Shown here piece after piece: positions 51,950 to 61,734 of a stretch of 64,000 bases of DNA. A program made the position numbers and the translations under genes. Under the pieces are notes generated by a model. That model saw only the letters and a program-made list of their open reading frames with translations. It made no database searches and was not told the DNA's origin. The stretch covers positions 62,001 to 126,000 of the forward strand of contig NZ_JADNBB010000010.1 in NCBI RefSeq assembly GCF_015550595.1, written 5' to 3'. This DNA is from Parabacteroides goldsteinii (lineage in GTDB: Bacteria > Bacteroidota > Bacteroidia > Bacteroidales > Tannerellaceae). The stretch's first letter is position 1; each line of letters opens with the position of its first letter.

Positions 51950-53539
51950 ATGAAAACGAACATATATATATTATTTCTGCTCTTGTGGGCTATGTTGGCC
52001 GCATGTTCGCAGGATACCGGCGATGATGCAGGCGGCAGCCCGGAAGACGGACCTCCCCCCAAAGACGTAATACTCGTCAGAATGGGCGACGGCAGCGAAG
52101 CTACGGACGTGGCAAACCGTTTGTATAAAAATATACCCAGTACCTGGCATATAGGTAAAAAAAGCATTTTGCCTTACGATCAGATACAGGGCGACAAAGA
52201 AGCCAGACTGAACGAACTGGTAAAGGACAACAGCATCTATCTGACGGTCATAGTAGATATTGACGACATTCAGTCGGGCAAATACCAGATATCCCTGTTT
52301 GAAAATCTGAAATATTACAAACGCGATTTCTACGTTATTGCCACTAACGAGAATCCCGGTCTTCAAAAGGCAATGCTGGGTCTGATAGGCGTTTATCAGG
52401 CTCCCGGATATTATGGGATCAATTACGACAACCTGCAACGTTACCGTATTTTCCCGGCTGCCGATCCGGCAGCCAAAGATCATATGATAGGTGCGGGAAT
52501 GATCTCTTTTGCCCATAACATGCTGGCATCGTCTACCGGCAAAGACAACGGAACCGACCCCGACGATCCCGACGAGATGTACAACGCCCAGATGGCCGAT
52601 AAGGAAGCACTGAAACATATCGAGATATACGATCGCATGTATGGTTATGCCAAAGGCGATGGCATGGATTATTCCGTCGAAACGGCCGAATACATGATGA
52701 AGGAAGGAAAGTCTCCGGATATAACCATCGACAACCACTGGACGATAGATGCTTATAATTTCCAGATATACAGTAAAAACAACAACTGTATAGTCAGTGT
52801 CTACAACTCGGCCGGCAGCGGATTTTCGTGTAACGTAAAAGACTATACAACCCCTAAATCCGCAAACGTATATGCCTATATATGGAACCTGATGACAGAA
52901 GCATCCAGTGAAGTGACGGTACATGCGGACGGGAATGTATTCCGTGAGATCTCATACCAGCCGCAAACGGTAAATCACGGAACGACCTATTCGGAATCGT
53001 CCTCATGGCAGGTATCCGTAGGTGTTTCCCCCTTCAAGATGGATAAACCCTGGGAAGCCTTCAAGGCCAGCTTTGCCAAAGAGTCGAGTACTTCGATTTC
53101 GTATAAGACGGCAACAATGGATCTGGCCAGCAAAGGGCAGATGGGCGACGGACTCTACAGTAAACAATGGCAGTTCGTTCCGGGCCAGTTCTACGACAAA
53201 CAGCCGGCCTTCGTTTACGAAACTTCCGACAACCTGCGGGTGATCGATGCCGTACAGGCCATGACCCCCAACTATGTAACATGGGGCGGATGGACACTCA
53301 GGCAGGACTATCAAAAGCATATAAATAACAGCATGTCATTATTTCAACAGCAATGTATCTATACGCTCAGTTCCGACAGCAATCCGGGAGTTATCAGCGT
53401 AGCCATCAAAGACGGGGTCAAACTACAAAAGACGGAAGTTCACTATAATTGCGGAATACGATACGGACACCAGTCCTCAAATGCCGGAATGAATGTAACC
53501 AAAATGGTCCTGATAGATTTCGGCCAGTGGGACCGCTGA
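51950..53539 (+). CDS. Lipoprotein of unknown function, second of a paralogous pair
   Basis: 529 residues. The lipoprotein signal ends MLAACSQ. Shared with its neighbour: the ATDVANRL domain, ITVIVDIDDIQSGKY and VYQAPGYYGINYDN. The distal half has SSSWQVSVGVSP, TSISYKTATMDLASKG and YSKQWQFVPGQF, an alternating polar/hydrophobic pattern like amphipathic beta hairpins. The two proteins could form a hetero-oligomer, as bicomponent toxins do; this is a guess from the pairing. Convergent with the FISUMP gene (17-bp gap). Confidence 0.7.
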   Translation: MKTNIYILFLLLWAMLAACSQDTGDDAGGSPEDGPPPKDVILVRMGDGSEATDVANRLYKNIPSTWHIGKKSILPYDQIQGDKEARLNELVKDNSIYLTVIVDIDDIQSGKYQISLFENLKYYKRDFYVIATNENPGLQKAMLGLIGVYQAPGYYGINYDNLQRYRIFPAADPAAKDHMIGAGMISFAHNMLASSTGKDNGTDPDDPDEMYNAQMADKEALKHIEIYDRMYGYAKGDGMDYSVETAEYMMKEGKSPDITIDNHWTIDAYNFQIYSKNNNCIVSVYNSAGSGFSCNVKDYTTPKSANVYAYIWNLMTEASSEVTVHADGNVFREISYQPQTVNHGTTYSESSSWQVSVGVSPFKMDKPWEAFKASFAKESSTSISYKTATMDLASKGQMGDGLYSKQWQFVPGQFYDKQPAFVYETSDNLRVIDAVQAMTPNYVTWGGWTLRQDYQKHINNSMSLFQQQCIYTLSSDSNPGVISVAIKDGVKLQKTEVHYNCGIRYGHQSSNAGMNVTKMVLIDFGQWDR

Positions 53540-53556
53540 CCGAAATTTATCATCGC

Positions 53557-55554
53557 TTATTCGCGAATGCAACGGATACTGAAGCCGTTTACACGGGAAA
53601 ATAAAGCGTTGTTGAGAGACCCGGAGTCTGGAGTATCATCGGGATAATCTACCTGCTCCGGGTCTATATAAAGAGCCCAGCAATTTGAGCCGTCGATACT
53701 GTTGAACCACCAGTATGCCAACTTGTCTTTTTCTTTAAAAACAGCCTGGTCATCCCTTCTGCCTCCGGGACTTCCGATAAAGCCGGCTATTTTCAGTGCC
53801 CTGGCTACTTTGGTATTTCCCAGATAGTTTCTTAATTTATCCCAGTCGGCCAGATGATCAGGTACTTTCCAGCCGGAGACGGGAGATTCTGATGATGCTA
53901 AAAAATGACGGCCATTATATAATACGCCATACTGTTCGCGCACATATTTGTTTGCAGCATCGGCACCATCCGGGAAGCCATAGATTGCACAACCGGCTCT
54001 TCCGTTTTTCCATTGGTCTTCTGTCAGATCAGAGGCTATTGCCTGCCCCTGTCCATCCGTCAGCGTTCGCAGATTTTCGGCCATCCAGTACTGGGAGCCT
54101 ATTTTCATTATCTTGTAGGCATTCCCTTCGTAGTCGGTAATACGGCAAGGAACACACCCCAGGCTGTTGTCTCCGGTATAACCTAAATAATTGCCGGTGA
54201 AGAAGTCTGTGCCGTTTTCCGTGAACAGGCTGGTAGCGGCAGGATCGCTGCCGGCGGTATATTGCAGGGTTTCATAGTCTATCGAGCCGCCGTTATCCAA
54301 CACCAGGCCTTTCCCGGTACTTTGGTTGTAGATGTTATGCGGGTAGAAAACAATAGCCGGTTTTCCGGCATCGAAAGAGTATCCGGGGATAAATTCGTGG
54401 CAGAGTTCACCTACTTTCACACCTTCAAACAAAACCTCGAAAACAAAGGAGGCAGTGGTTGAGGGAGCCTTCAGTTCGTATAGCATAGTCACTTCCAGGG
54501 GTAGGGTTATGGGTTGGTTACCCGCTGTAGGCAAACTTAGCGTGGATGTTCCGGACAATACAGGATCGGAAGCTCCGGCAAGAGGGGCAGTAATAGTAAT
54601 TGTTCCTCCTGTTTTCGATTGATTATACAATGCGGATATAGCCCAGCCATTCAGGGGAGTACAAACCGGAGACTGGTTATTGTCTGTTCCGTCGCATGTA
54701 AAGGCGATTTCCTTTGTTTCGCCACGGCGGAAAAAAAATACTCCTTCGACTTCCAGTTTTGCCCCTGCAGCTCCGGTCCACTCCGGAACTTCGAATGTAG
54801 TCCCGTCAGCCAGATTGAATAAAATGTATCCATTACTTTTTTTTACGCTCTCAAATAACGGGTCTCCATCCTCTCCTTTTGCCTGGAAAGAATTACCAGA
54901 ATCGTCCGTTATTTCGACAGGGCCGGTTCCCGTATCTATTGTCCAGTTGCCGGCGGCATTGACTCCAACTACCGGTGTTATGCCGTCTTTACCCTTTGCC
55001 GTCACCTTTTGTCCGTTATCATCGAGGATAAAGTTTTTCTCCTGTGACCCGACGGATACTGCCCAGTACCATTCACCGTCTGTATCCTGCTTCACGGAAA
55101 CCAATGGAACAACGCCATTCTCACCTTTATCGCCCGGCTGACCGGGTTGTCCCGGATTACCCGGCTCTCCCGGAGCACCATCGTTTCCGGGAGTACCATC
55201 GCTTCCATTTTCACCGTCATTTCCGGGAGTACCGTCGGCACCGTCTTCCCCTTTTACGCCATCGTCCCCTTTGGCACCGTGGCGGATCGTAATGGTTCCC
55301 GCTTTAGCGAAAGTAATCGTGTAGCCGCTACCGTCGGTAAGCTCTTTGAAGCCGGTTACATAGTCGCCGCTCTCCCCGACGTCTATCAGTATTTTTAATG
55401 CGGTGATACTTTCGTTCATCTCCCCGCACATTTTTTCGAGACCGGCTGCCTGTTCTTCCATCTCAGCCTGATATTTGTACACCTCGTTCATCTCCTTCTG
55501 AACGCAGGAGGAAACGAACAGGCAAAGCAGTAATACTTTTATGATCTTGTTCAT
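53557..55554 (-). CDS. Collagen-like FISUMP lipoprotein 1
   Basis: 665 residues from MNKIIKVLLLCLFVSSC; two upstream ATGs overlap the previous gene. After the lipobox come a coiled coil (residues 10-45), a PL29 N-terminal/DUF4988-type domain ending GSGYTITFAKAGTITIRHG, and 18 Gly-X-Y triplets (GAKGDD to GDKGENG). Repeats of the xGEWYWxV/I type follow, then beta-sandwich domains. The C-terminal FISUMP domain (about residues 510-665) has IGSQYWMAENLRTLTDGQG and SIRCIRE. Surface-anchored; adhesin-like role inferred. Co-transcribed with the two paralogues. Confidence 0.8.
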   Translation of the reverse strand: MNKIIKVLLLCLFVSSCVQKEMNEVYKYQAEMEEQAAGLEKMCGEMNESITALKILIDVGESGDYVTGFKELTDGSGYTITFAKAGTITIRHGAKGDDGVKGEDGADGTPGNDGENGSDGTPGNDGAPGEPGNPGQPGQPGDKGENGVVPLVSVKQDTDGEWYWAVSVGSQEKNFILDDNGQKVTAKGKDGITPVVGVNAAGNWTIDTGTGPVEITDDSGNSFQAKGEDGDPLFESVKKSNGYILFNLADGTTFEVPEWTGAAGAKLEVEGVFFFRRGETKEIAFTCDGTDNNQSPVCTPLNGWAISALYNQSKTGGTITITAPLAGASDPVLSGTSTLSLPTAGNQPITLPLEVTMLYELKAPSTTASFVFEVLFEGVKVGELCHEFIPGYSFDAGKPAIVFYPHNIYNQSTGKGLVLDNGGSIDYETLQYTAGSDPAATSLFTENGTDFFTGNYLGYTGDNSLGCVPCRITDYEGNAYKIMKIGSQYWMAENLRTLTDGQGQAIASDLTEDQWKNGRAGCAIYGFPDGADAANKYVREQYGVLYNGRHFLASSESPVSGWKVPDHLADWDKLRNYLGNTKVARALKIAGFIGSPGGRRDDQAVFKEKDKLAYWWFNSIDGSNCWALYIDPEQVDYPDDTPDSGSLNNALFSRVNGFSIRCIRE

Positions 55555-55573
55555 GTCTTTGCTTTTCATATTC

Positions 55574-57628
55574 TTAATTATCATTTCTTATGCAACGGAT
55601 GCTACAGGCTTCGCCCAAAATCTGGTTTATGATCGCATTATAAGCTACAGAACCGGATTTATAGGTTATCAGCATGCGATATTTCACATCGGTAGTCCAC
55701 CACTCTCCGTTTGTCTCCGATGCCCCTGAGCTACCATTACCGCCATCCACATAATTACCCGGCAAAGCGGTAAAGCCGGTGATGTTATTGCCTGCAACAC
55801 CGGGAGCATCGGGTAACCAACTACCCGGCTCATTGCCCGTCGCCACCGACTTTAATTTGCCGGCATCATTATTCACGAAACTAATCAGAACATCCATTTC
55901 ATCTTTGGAGGGTATATGCCAGCCTTTGGGCGTCACATCGGCAGACAGTACGAACTGATTATAGAGAACTCCATATAAATTACGGTATTTCAATGCTCCG
56001 GGTGCGTTTGCATCTGTTGCACGATCGACCTGGCAAGCCATGAGTGAATTTCCGCATTGAACCATCCAGTCCAGGGAGGTCGTAAATCCGGTAGGTATCG
56101 GAGTGCCGTCGTTGAGCGCCGTCGACTTCAGGTTTTCGCCCATCCAATATTGAGAGCCTATCTTAACAGTGCGATAACTGTAGCCCTGTACATCGGTTAC
56201 CAGCGAGGCGCGTATACCGCTTGTTCCTCCGGCTGGTTCTCCGTCTTTTCCCGGTTGCCGGAATGTAAAGTTGCTACCGTCTTCCGTCAGTATGGAGTTT
56301 GAAACAACAACAGGAGTCACAGGAGCCATATATCCCGTCCCGTCATGCCGGATTGTGGCACCGTTCTCTATTACTAATCCGGGGCCGTAACTGTTTGTAC
56401 GGGTATCGTAAGGATAGACTACCGTTGCAGGATTCCGGTCCGAATAGTCCGGCAGATACTCCCGGCATACTTCTCCCACTTTCAGGCCATGCAACAGCAG
56501 GTCGTAGACATAGGAAACAGAAAAAACCGGTATTTCAAACTTATAATATAAGGTTACAATGATCTCTGCACGTATCTCCTCACCTGCCGGGCTTTCTCCC
56601 TTTATTACAATAGTTTCCGAAGCGGGAAGAAATCTGTCTCCGGCTGCCGGAGCTTCTACAGTTAAAATACCCCGGCTAGTATTTTCGGTATAATGAACCG
56701 TTGACTGCCATTGCCCCGAAACATGTGAAACTGTCCGTATATTCTGACAACTGAACGATAGATCAAGTATCTTGCCTCGTTGAAAAAAGACCGGGCCAGA
56801 TTCCAGAAATGCAAGGCTCATCTGTACCTTTTTAGCCACTTTGTAGGTTGTGAAGTCTGTCATCGTGAATACTACATAGTCCGGATTGCTGTTGTCAATG
56901 GACAAGAAGATGGAGTCCTTGCCATCCACGGCTTTTGCCGGAAGTTTATTTCCGTCATGATCGTAGACCCAGTCTGTCTTATCATTCATGGTTTGTTGCC
57001 AGTAGTACTCTCCGTCCGTATCTTTGGCAATACTCATTTTAGGAGTGATGCCGGGGGTTGGTGAAACCGGCAGGCGATTTCCTTCCGGATCGAGCAGCCA
57101 GTCAGCGGGAGTATTTCCAATACTGACAGTCCAGTAATAAACACCATCCGCAGGATCTTTGGCAGCGCCCATTAACGGAGTATCGCCCGGAGGTCCTTTC
57201 TCGCCATCGGGACCGTCAGGACCTCCGGGACCATCCGGCCCCTGGGAACCGCCGGATCCGTTTTGCCCGTTATTTCCATTCTGACCGTTCTGTCCGTCTT
57301 GCCCGTCATCGCCATCGGCTCCGTTGTCTCCTTTCTCTCCGTGTTTAATAGTGATAGTTCCGCCTTTATGGAAAGAGATGGTATAGCCGCTGCCATCCGC
57401 CAAGTCGGAAATACTTTCTATGTAATCGGAAGTACTTTCGGCATTGACGATAGAGTGTAGTAAAATCAGCTCATTGTTTGCATTCGTACACCATTTGCGG
57501 ATATTTCCGATCCGCACATTCAGCTCCGCTTCACGGCGCAATGCTTCATTCATGTCTTCTTTCATACAGCCGCTAACGAGGGTAGTCAACAATGTACACA
57601 GTATAATATAGATTCGGTATCTTTTCAT
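55574..57628 (-). CDS. Collagen-like FISUMP lipoprotein 2
   Basis: 684 residues. Signal peptide ends TLVSGCMKED. The same order as its neighbours: coiled coil, DUF4988-type domain, 18 Gly-X-Y triplets rich in Asp and Asn (GEKGDN to GPPGDT), DGVYYWTVSIG-type repeats, immunoglobulin-like middle (DLSFSCQNI), and FISUMP end (IGSQYWMGENLKSTALNDG, and SIRCIRNDN). Gap to the third paralogue 12 bp; the next gene starts 20 bp after its stop. Confidence 0.8.
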   Translation of the reverse strand: MKRYRIYIILCTLLTTLVSGCMKEDMNEALRREAELNVRIGNIRKWCTNANNELILLHSIVNAESTSDYIESISDLADGSGYTISFHKGGTITIKHGEKGDNGADGDDGQDGQNGQNGNNGQNGSGGSQGPDGPGGPDGPDGEKGPPGDTPLMGAAKDPADGVYYWTVSIGNTPADWLLDPEGNRLPVSPTPGITPKMSIAKDTDGEYYWQQTMNDKTDWVYDHDGNKLPAKAVDGKDSIFLSIDNSNPDYVVFTMTDFTTYKVAKKVQMSLAFLESGPVFFQRGKILDLSFSCQNIRTVSHVSGQWQSTVHYTENTSRGILTVEAPAAGDRFLPASETIVIKGESPAGEEIRAEIIVTLYYKFEIPVFSVSYVYDLLLHGLKVGEVCREYLPDYSDRNPATVVYPYDTRTNSYGPGLVIENGATIRHDGTGYMAPVTPVVVSNSILTEDGSNFTFRQPGKDGEPAGGTSGIRASLVTDVQGYSYRTVKIGSQYWMGENLKSTALNDGTPIPTGFTTSLDWMVQCGNSLMACQVDRATDANAPGALKYRNLYGVLYNQFVLSADVTPKGWHIPSKDEMDVLISFVNNDAGKLKSVATGNEPGSWLPDAPGVAGNNITGFTALPGNYVDGGNGSSGASETNGEWWTTDVKYRMLITYKSGSVAYNAIINQILGEACSIRCIRNDN

Positions 57629-57640
57629 GTTGTTGTCATT

Positions 57641-59692
57641 TTATTTTTTCAGAAGGCGGATATGGTATCCGCGAGCGTTATTCTCACCGCTGACTAACTT
57701 CAGCTCAATATTTGTCGCACTCAGCATCATTACAGAGTAGACATCTTCCTGCGATGAGCCCGTCCACCAGTAACCCTGGTTGAGCAAAGCAGCAAAAGTT
57801 CCGTTTGCATCGCGATAACCGCCCCCCCGTGCAGTAAAACCGGTGAGGTTGGAAACATCCGGGGTAGTGCTTGTCCAATGTTGGGTGCCGGATTCTTTCA
57901 ACACGAAAGCTTCCCGGCTTGAGAGAAAGTTCTTCAAAACGGAGACATCTTCGCTCCTGGGAAGTTTCCACCCCGGTAGAATTACTTTTTGTACGGCATT
58001 ATAATTATAAAGCACCCCATAAGTCATTTTATCATTCCGGGCAGCCGGGTCTTTCGCATTCGGATAACCGTAAACAGCACAGGCTCCGTCTCCATCTATA
58101 CCTCCGCCGCCAGCACCGCTACTTGTCCAGTTGCTACCCGACAAATTTGTGTCGATAGGCTTACCATCGGCATAAGTTAAGGTCCTAATATTTTCCGATG
58201 TCCAGTATTGGGTGCCGATCTTTACAACCGAATAGGTATTCTTGTCCGTATCAGTAAGAAATTCAGGTTTGAAGCCGTCTCCCAGATCCGGTTTGGTTCC
58301 GGTGCGGGTTTGTTCCGTGTAATAGCCCGTACCGTCTTCCGTATAAATACTGACGGAGGCCGGAGACTTATTACCCGAAGTATAAGTTACGCCATCATGA
58401 CTAATCCGGCCACTATTCTCCAGAATCAATCCTGTTGCGTATTGTCCACCGGAATACGGATAAATAACAGTTGCCTGGCTATTAGTCGAATAGGCGGGGA
58501 TATATTCGCGGCATATCTCTCCAACCTTAACGCCTGCCAGAAGAAGATTATAGACAAAAGAACCTTTAAAGTCGGGTATCTGCAACTTATACAGCATGGT
58601 AACAGGAAGAAAAGCCTCAATAGTTTCGCCGGTACGACTGACTCCGCTAAGCTGTACGACCCCGTCGGGATCGGCAAGCCTGTCGGTTATGGGAGGGGCG
58701 GTCAGGCTGAGCGAACCGGTTGCCGGATCGCCTGTTGCATTCCATCCCCCGGGTGTGCTGATATTCAGTTTACTTTCATCTATCCCCGTACAGGTGAAGT
58801 CTACAGTCTGTCTTTCATTCCTTCTGAAGAAAAGAAAATCGGAAGTCAGGGTAAAAACGATACTCCCTCCTCCTCTGGGTACTTTGATTTTTGTAATACC
58901 GTCTATCAGGGTGAATTCAACGAAATCCGGATTACTATAATCTACAGATTCGAATTTTGAAGGGATTACAGCATTTTCCGCATGTGCTTTCACCTTTTCT
59001 CCATCCACCAGCAACCATTCCTTCGGTCCAGAACCTATTTGTTGCATCCAATAGAAACCGCCTCCATCACCTCTTAGCTCTTCAATGCTAAGCCGGGGAG
59101 TCGAGCCATCGGCAACTGTTGATTTTGCTTTTACTCTGTTTCCATCGCTGTCTTTCAAATATTCTACCGGAGCGGAACCTATCTGTATAGTCCAGTAAAG
59201 TTCATTATCGTCGGGGTCTTGTATGATCCCGACGACGGGACTTTGCCCCGGATCGCCCTGTTCGCCTTTATTACCACTGCTCCCATCCGGCCCCTGGTTT
59301 CCAGATTCACCGTCTTTTCCGGGTTCACCGTCAGAACCGTTCGTACCGTCCGATCCATTCTGACCATCGTTACCCGGCTTACCCGGATCACCGGCAGGTC
59401 CTTTATTTCCGTGTCGGATCGTAATCGGATCGCTTTTTGAGAATGACACAACATATCCGCTGTTATCCGGTAGCTCTTTTACTGAGGTTATGTAGTTTTT
59501 ATCTTTACCAGCGTTTACGAGAACTTCCAGATCACGTATGTCTTTGTTTATTTTATTACACAATTCAGTCAATGCCTGCAACTGTTCTCCCTGTTCCTGT
59601 TGTCGGTTCAGCAGATCGTTCAGATCGACTTCTTTGCAACAGAAGAAAAGAGGCAACATCAACAGAAAGAGATATAATCTATTTAGAGTCAT
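57641..59692 (-). CDS. Collagen-like FISUMP lipoprotein 3
   Basis: 683 residues. Signal peptide MTLNRLYLFLLMLPLFFCC with lipobox Cys. Coiled coil RQQEQGEQLQALTELCNKI, DUF4988-type domain, 19 Gly-X-Y triplets (GNKGPA to GDPGQS), NELYWTIQIG and GGFYWMQQIG repeats, beta-sandwich and FISUMP domain (IGTQYWTSENIRTLTYADG; GYHIRLLKK). The collagen part is short and glycine-perfect, enough for a trimer stalk. First of three; 11 bp after the outer-membrane protein gene. Confidence 0.8.
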   Translation of the reverse strand: MTLNRLYLFLLMLPLFFCCKEVDLNDLLNRQQEQGEQLQALTELCNKINKDIRDLEVLVNAGKDKNYITSVKELPDNSGYVVSFSKSDPITIRHGNKGPAGDPGKPGNDGQNGSDGTNGSDGEPGKDGESGNQGPDGSSGNKGEQGDPGQSPVVGIIQDPDDNELYWTIQIGSAPVEYLKDSDGNRVKAKSTVADGSTPRLSIEELRGDGGGFYWMQQIGSGPKEWLLVDGEKVKAHAENAVIPSKFESVDYSNPDFVEFTLIDGITKIKVPRGGGSIVFTLTSDFLFFRRNERQTVDFTCTGIDESKLNISTPGGWNATGDPATGSLSLTAPPITDRLADPDGVVQLSGVSRTGETIEAFLPVTMLYKLQIPDFKGSFVYNLLLAGVKVGEICREYIPAYSTNSQATVIYPYSGGQYATGLILENSGRISHDGVTYTSGNKSPASVSIYTEDGTGYYTEQTRTGTKPDLGDGFKPEFLTDTDKNTYSVVKIGTQYWTSENIRTLTYADGKPIDTNLSGSNWTSSGAGGGGIDGDGACAVYGYPNAKDPAARNDKMTYGVLYNYNAVQKVILPGWKLPRSEDVSVLKNFLSSREAFVLKESGTQHWTSTTPDVSNLTGFTARGGGYRDANGTFAALLNQGYWWTGSSQEDVYSVMMLSATNIELKLVSGENNARGYHIRLLKK

Positions 59693-59703
59693 AACCGTAA
59701 CGT

Positions 59704-60498
59704 TTATTTATGAGTGAAAGAGGTTCTTCCTGTTTTCCAGATCAATGCTATGCCTGTACTTATCATGAAATGGTCTTTCGATTTAATGAGAGTATATATA
59801 CCATCCATCTTGTTGTTGTTTACCCAGATTATCCCCGTACGCAGTTGCAGGTCGAAAAGACGGGATGCACTATAGCGAAGGGCCAGATTACCTCCCAAAC
59901 CGATATTCAATTTATCTGTAGATACACCTTTCAAGCGGCTTTTATCCGCTTTTACATACAGATCCGGCGAGAAGTGCTGCATATAAATTGCCGGACTTAG
60001 CAGAACCGTCCAACGGCGTTCCCTGGGAACGGTCGAAAAGAGGTTGCTGAGATTAATATTTGCCTGCAAACCTATATTTATATACTGCACCTTAGAATAA
60101 ATATCTTTGTATGCCCAGGTTGGAAAAGCCTGCCCTACATAATAAGTCATCCCTCCCTCATCCACCAGGTAATCTGTGGCATACGACTTTGAGCCGAGTT
60201 TCGTACCTCCTGTCCCAACAGCGAATTCCAAACCTATTTTGTGATTGAAGCGATAGCCAGCAAAACCTCCGACCTGATAACCCAAGTAGGTTTTGTCGAC
60301 TGAAAAGGTAGTCAGGTCACCGAAGAGAAACGGTATCCCGTATTCTACCCCGAAATACCAACGAGCCGGTTTGTTATCTATACTATTAGTCTCTTGCCAA
60401 CCTGCACTTTGAGCATATCCGGTTGCAGACAAACAACAAATTAAAAGCGATAGTATTTTTTTATACCAGGCTTTCATAACATAATTCACTTTCATCAT
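59704..60498 (-). CDS. Outer-membrane beta-barrel protein (PorT/OmpA-barrel type)
   Basis: 264 residues; MKAWYKKILSLLICCL at M8 is a better signal-peptide start than the first ATG. The mature part is a run of amphipathic strands (WYFGVEYGIPFLFGD, GGFAGYRFNHKIGLEFAVG, YINIGLQANINL, MISTGIALIWKTGR) as in 8- to 10-stranded barrels, with no OmpA peptidoglycan domain. Lies between the regulator and the collagen-like lipoproteins in one transcript, so it may help surface display of them. Confidence 0.8.
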   Translation of the reverse strand: MMKVNYVMKAWYKKILSLLICCLSATGYAQSAGWQETNSIDNKPARWYFGVEYGIPFLFGDLTTFSVDKTYLGYQVGGFAGYRFNHKIGLEFAVGTGGTKLGSKSYATDYLVDEGGMTYYVGQAFPTWAYKDIYSKVQYINIGLQANINLSNLFSTVPRERRWTVLLSPAIYMQHFSPDLYVKADKSRLKGVSTDKLNIGLGGNLALRYSASRLFDLQLRTGIIWVNNNKMDGIYTLIKSKDHFMISTGIALIWKTGRTSFTHK

Positions 60499-60537
60499 AT
60501 TATTTGATTTAAGTATTAATAATTGAGATATCTGTGT

Positions 60538-61386
60538 TTAATCCATTATATTTAGCCTCTTACGCAATTCACCCGGGGTATATCCATATTGGCTTTTACA
60601 GAATTTATTGAAATGCGAGTAAGAAGAAAAGTCAAAATCATCGATGATTTTTGCAAACCCGTCACCTTCAACTGTCATATTATAGATAATCTGCTTTGAT
60701 TTCTGATTAAGTATCCAGCGATAAGCCGAGACTCCGAACTGCTCTTTAAATTTTACCCGGAACGTGGTTACCCCATAACCCAGAAGCGAGGCCAGTTCAT
60801 TTATGGTTTTCACCTTCATATAGTTATTAAAAATCTGTGCTTTGAAAACGGAAGTAGCATCGGTAAGCATACCGAAAAAACCGGCCATTTCATCCTTTCT
60901 ATAAAATGTTTTCAGAATATGAAATAATTCTTTCTGCTTTGTTTCGAAAAGGATATAATCGTATATCTCTTTCTTTAAATACTGGGAGATCAATTGTAAA
61001 AAAGAGTATAGAGGTTCAACAATACTCAATACCTGTATATTAGAGTTCTGTTCTATTCCAAAACGACAAATGGTTTGGAACATGGCAAGCTCCTGAACCA
61101 ATACGCTTTCAAATGAAAATACGAGAATATTCGCATCTGTCTCTATTTCGAAGATATAGTCCTCTTGCTTCTTCAGATAAAACATGTGTAATTCGTTTAT
61201 CGTTTTCAGTTCTTTCTTCCTGAAATAGATTTTTACAGATCCGCTCATAATAAAAAAAATAAGGTTATTGTACAATGCAGATTGGGTTATAGTCTCTCCT
61301 TTAGGTATTTCGAAAATACTAAACCCTGTTTTCAAACCTTGATGCCTTAATTTATCGTCCTCTTTTTTTGCCGTATAACTTCTCAT
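60538..61386 (-). CDS. AraC-family regulator of the collagen-like lipoprotein genes
   Basis: 282 residues. N-terminal cupin-like region (residues 20-110; VKIYFRKKELKTINELHMF), then the AraC double HTH: INELASLLGYGVTTFRVKFKEQFG and DFDFSSYSHFNKFCKSQYGYTP. The conserved GYTPGELRKR tail ends the fold. It is the first gene of the minus-strand set (40-bp gap to the barrel gene), so it likely controls it; the ligand is unknown. Confidence 0.88.
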   Translation of the reverse strand: MRSYTAKKEDDKLRHQGLKTGFSIFEIPKGETITQSALYNNLIFFIMSGSVKIYFRKKELKTINELHMFYLKKQEDYIFEIETDANILVFSFESVLVQELAMFQTICRFGIEQNSNIQVLSIVEPLYSFLQLISQYLKKEIYDYILFETKQKELFHILKTFYRKDEMAGFFGMLTDATSVFKAQIFNNYMKVKTINELASLLGYGVTTFRVKFKEQFGVSAYRWILNQKSKQIIYNMTVEGDGFAKIIDDFDFSSYSHFNKFCKSQYGYTPGELRKRLNIMD

Positions 61387-61734
61387 TTTGTCGTTATCCT
61401 GTTTTGTTGTTTAATAAAATTCAATGGGTGTATCCTTTTATATATACAAAAAAAGAGCTTTGAAGGCAATTCGTTTGTACACTTTTCATCTTTTTATTTA
61501 TACAAAATATCAAAAATGATATTGATGGAAGATCTTGTATAAAAAAAGCTACAAGTAATACTACCTGTAGTTTTCATTTACGCAAACTGTTATCTTATTA
61601 CGACCTTCTTTTATTCCCTAAATGAGGGTAGAGGGTATTTACAAACAATTTTATATTCCCCAGATTATAAAAGGATTTATTAGTATTACAGATTGATTTA
61701 TTTAGCTATTTTTGCGCACTTATTTATATTCATC
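61387..61734. other. Divergent region with an orphan hairpin
   Basis: No gene. 61549-61570 holds a 9-bp stem (one G-T mismatch), flanked by seven A (T on the minus strand) at 61541-61547, an apparent terminator with no annotated transcript. A plus-strand -7 box TATTTTTG (61707-61714) lies 20 bp before the RimK start. Confidence 0.5.

Noticed and set aside
53557-59692. Gly-X-Y stretches taken as a CRISPR-like or satellite DNA repeat
   Set aside because: The repetition is at the protein level, with varied codons and X/Y residues. It is translated in frame in three full-length genes.
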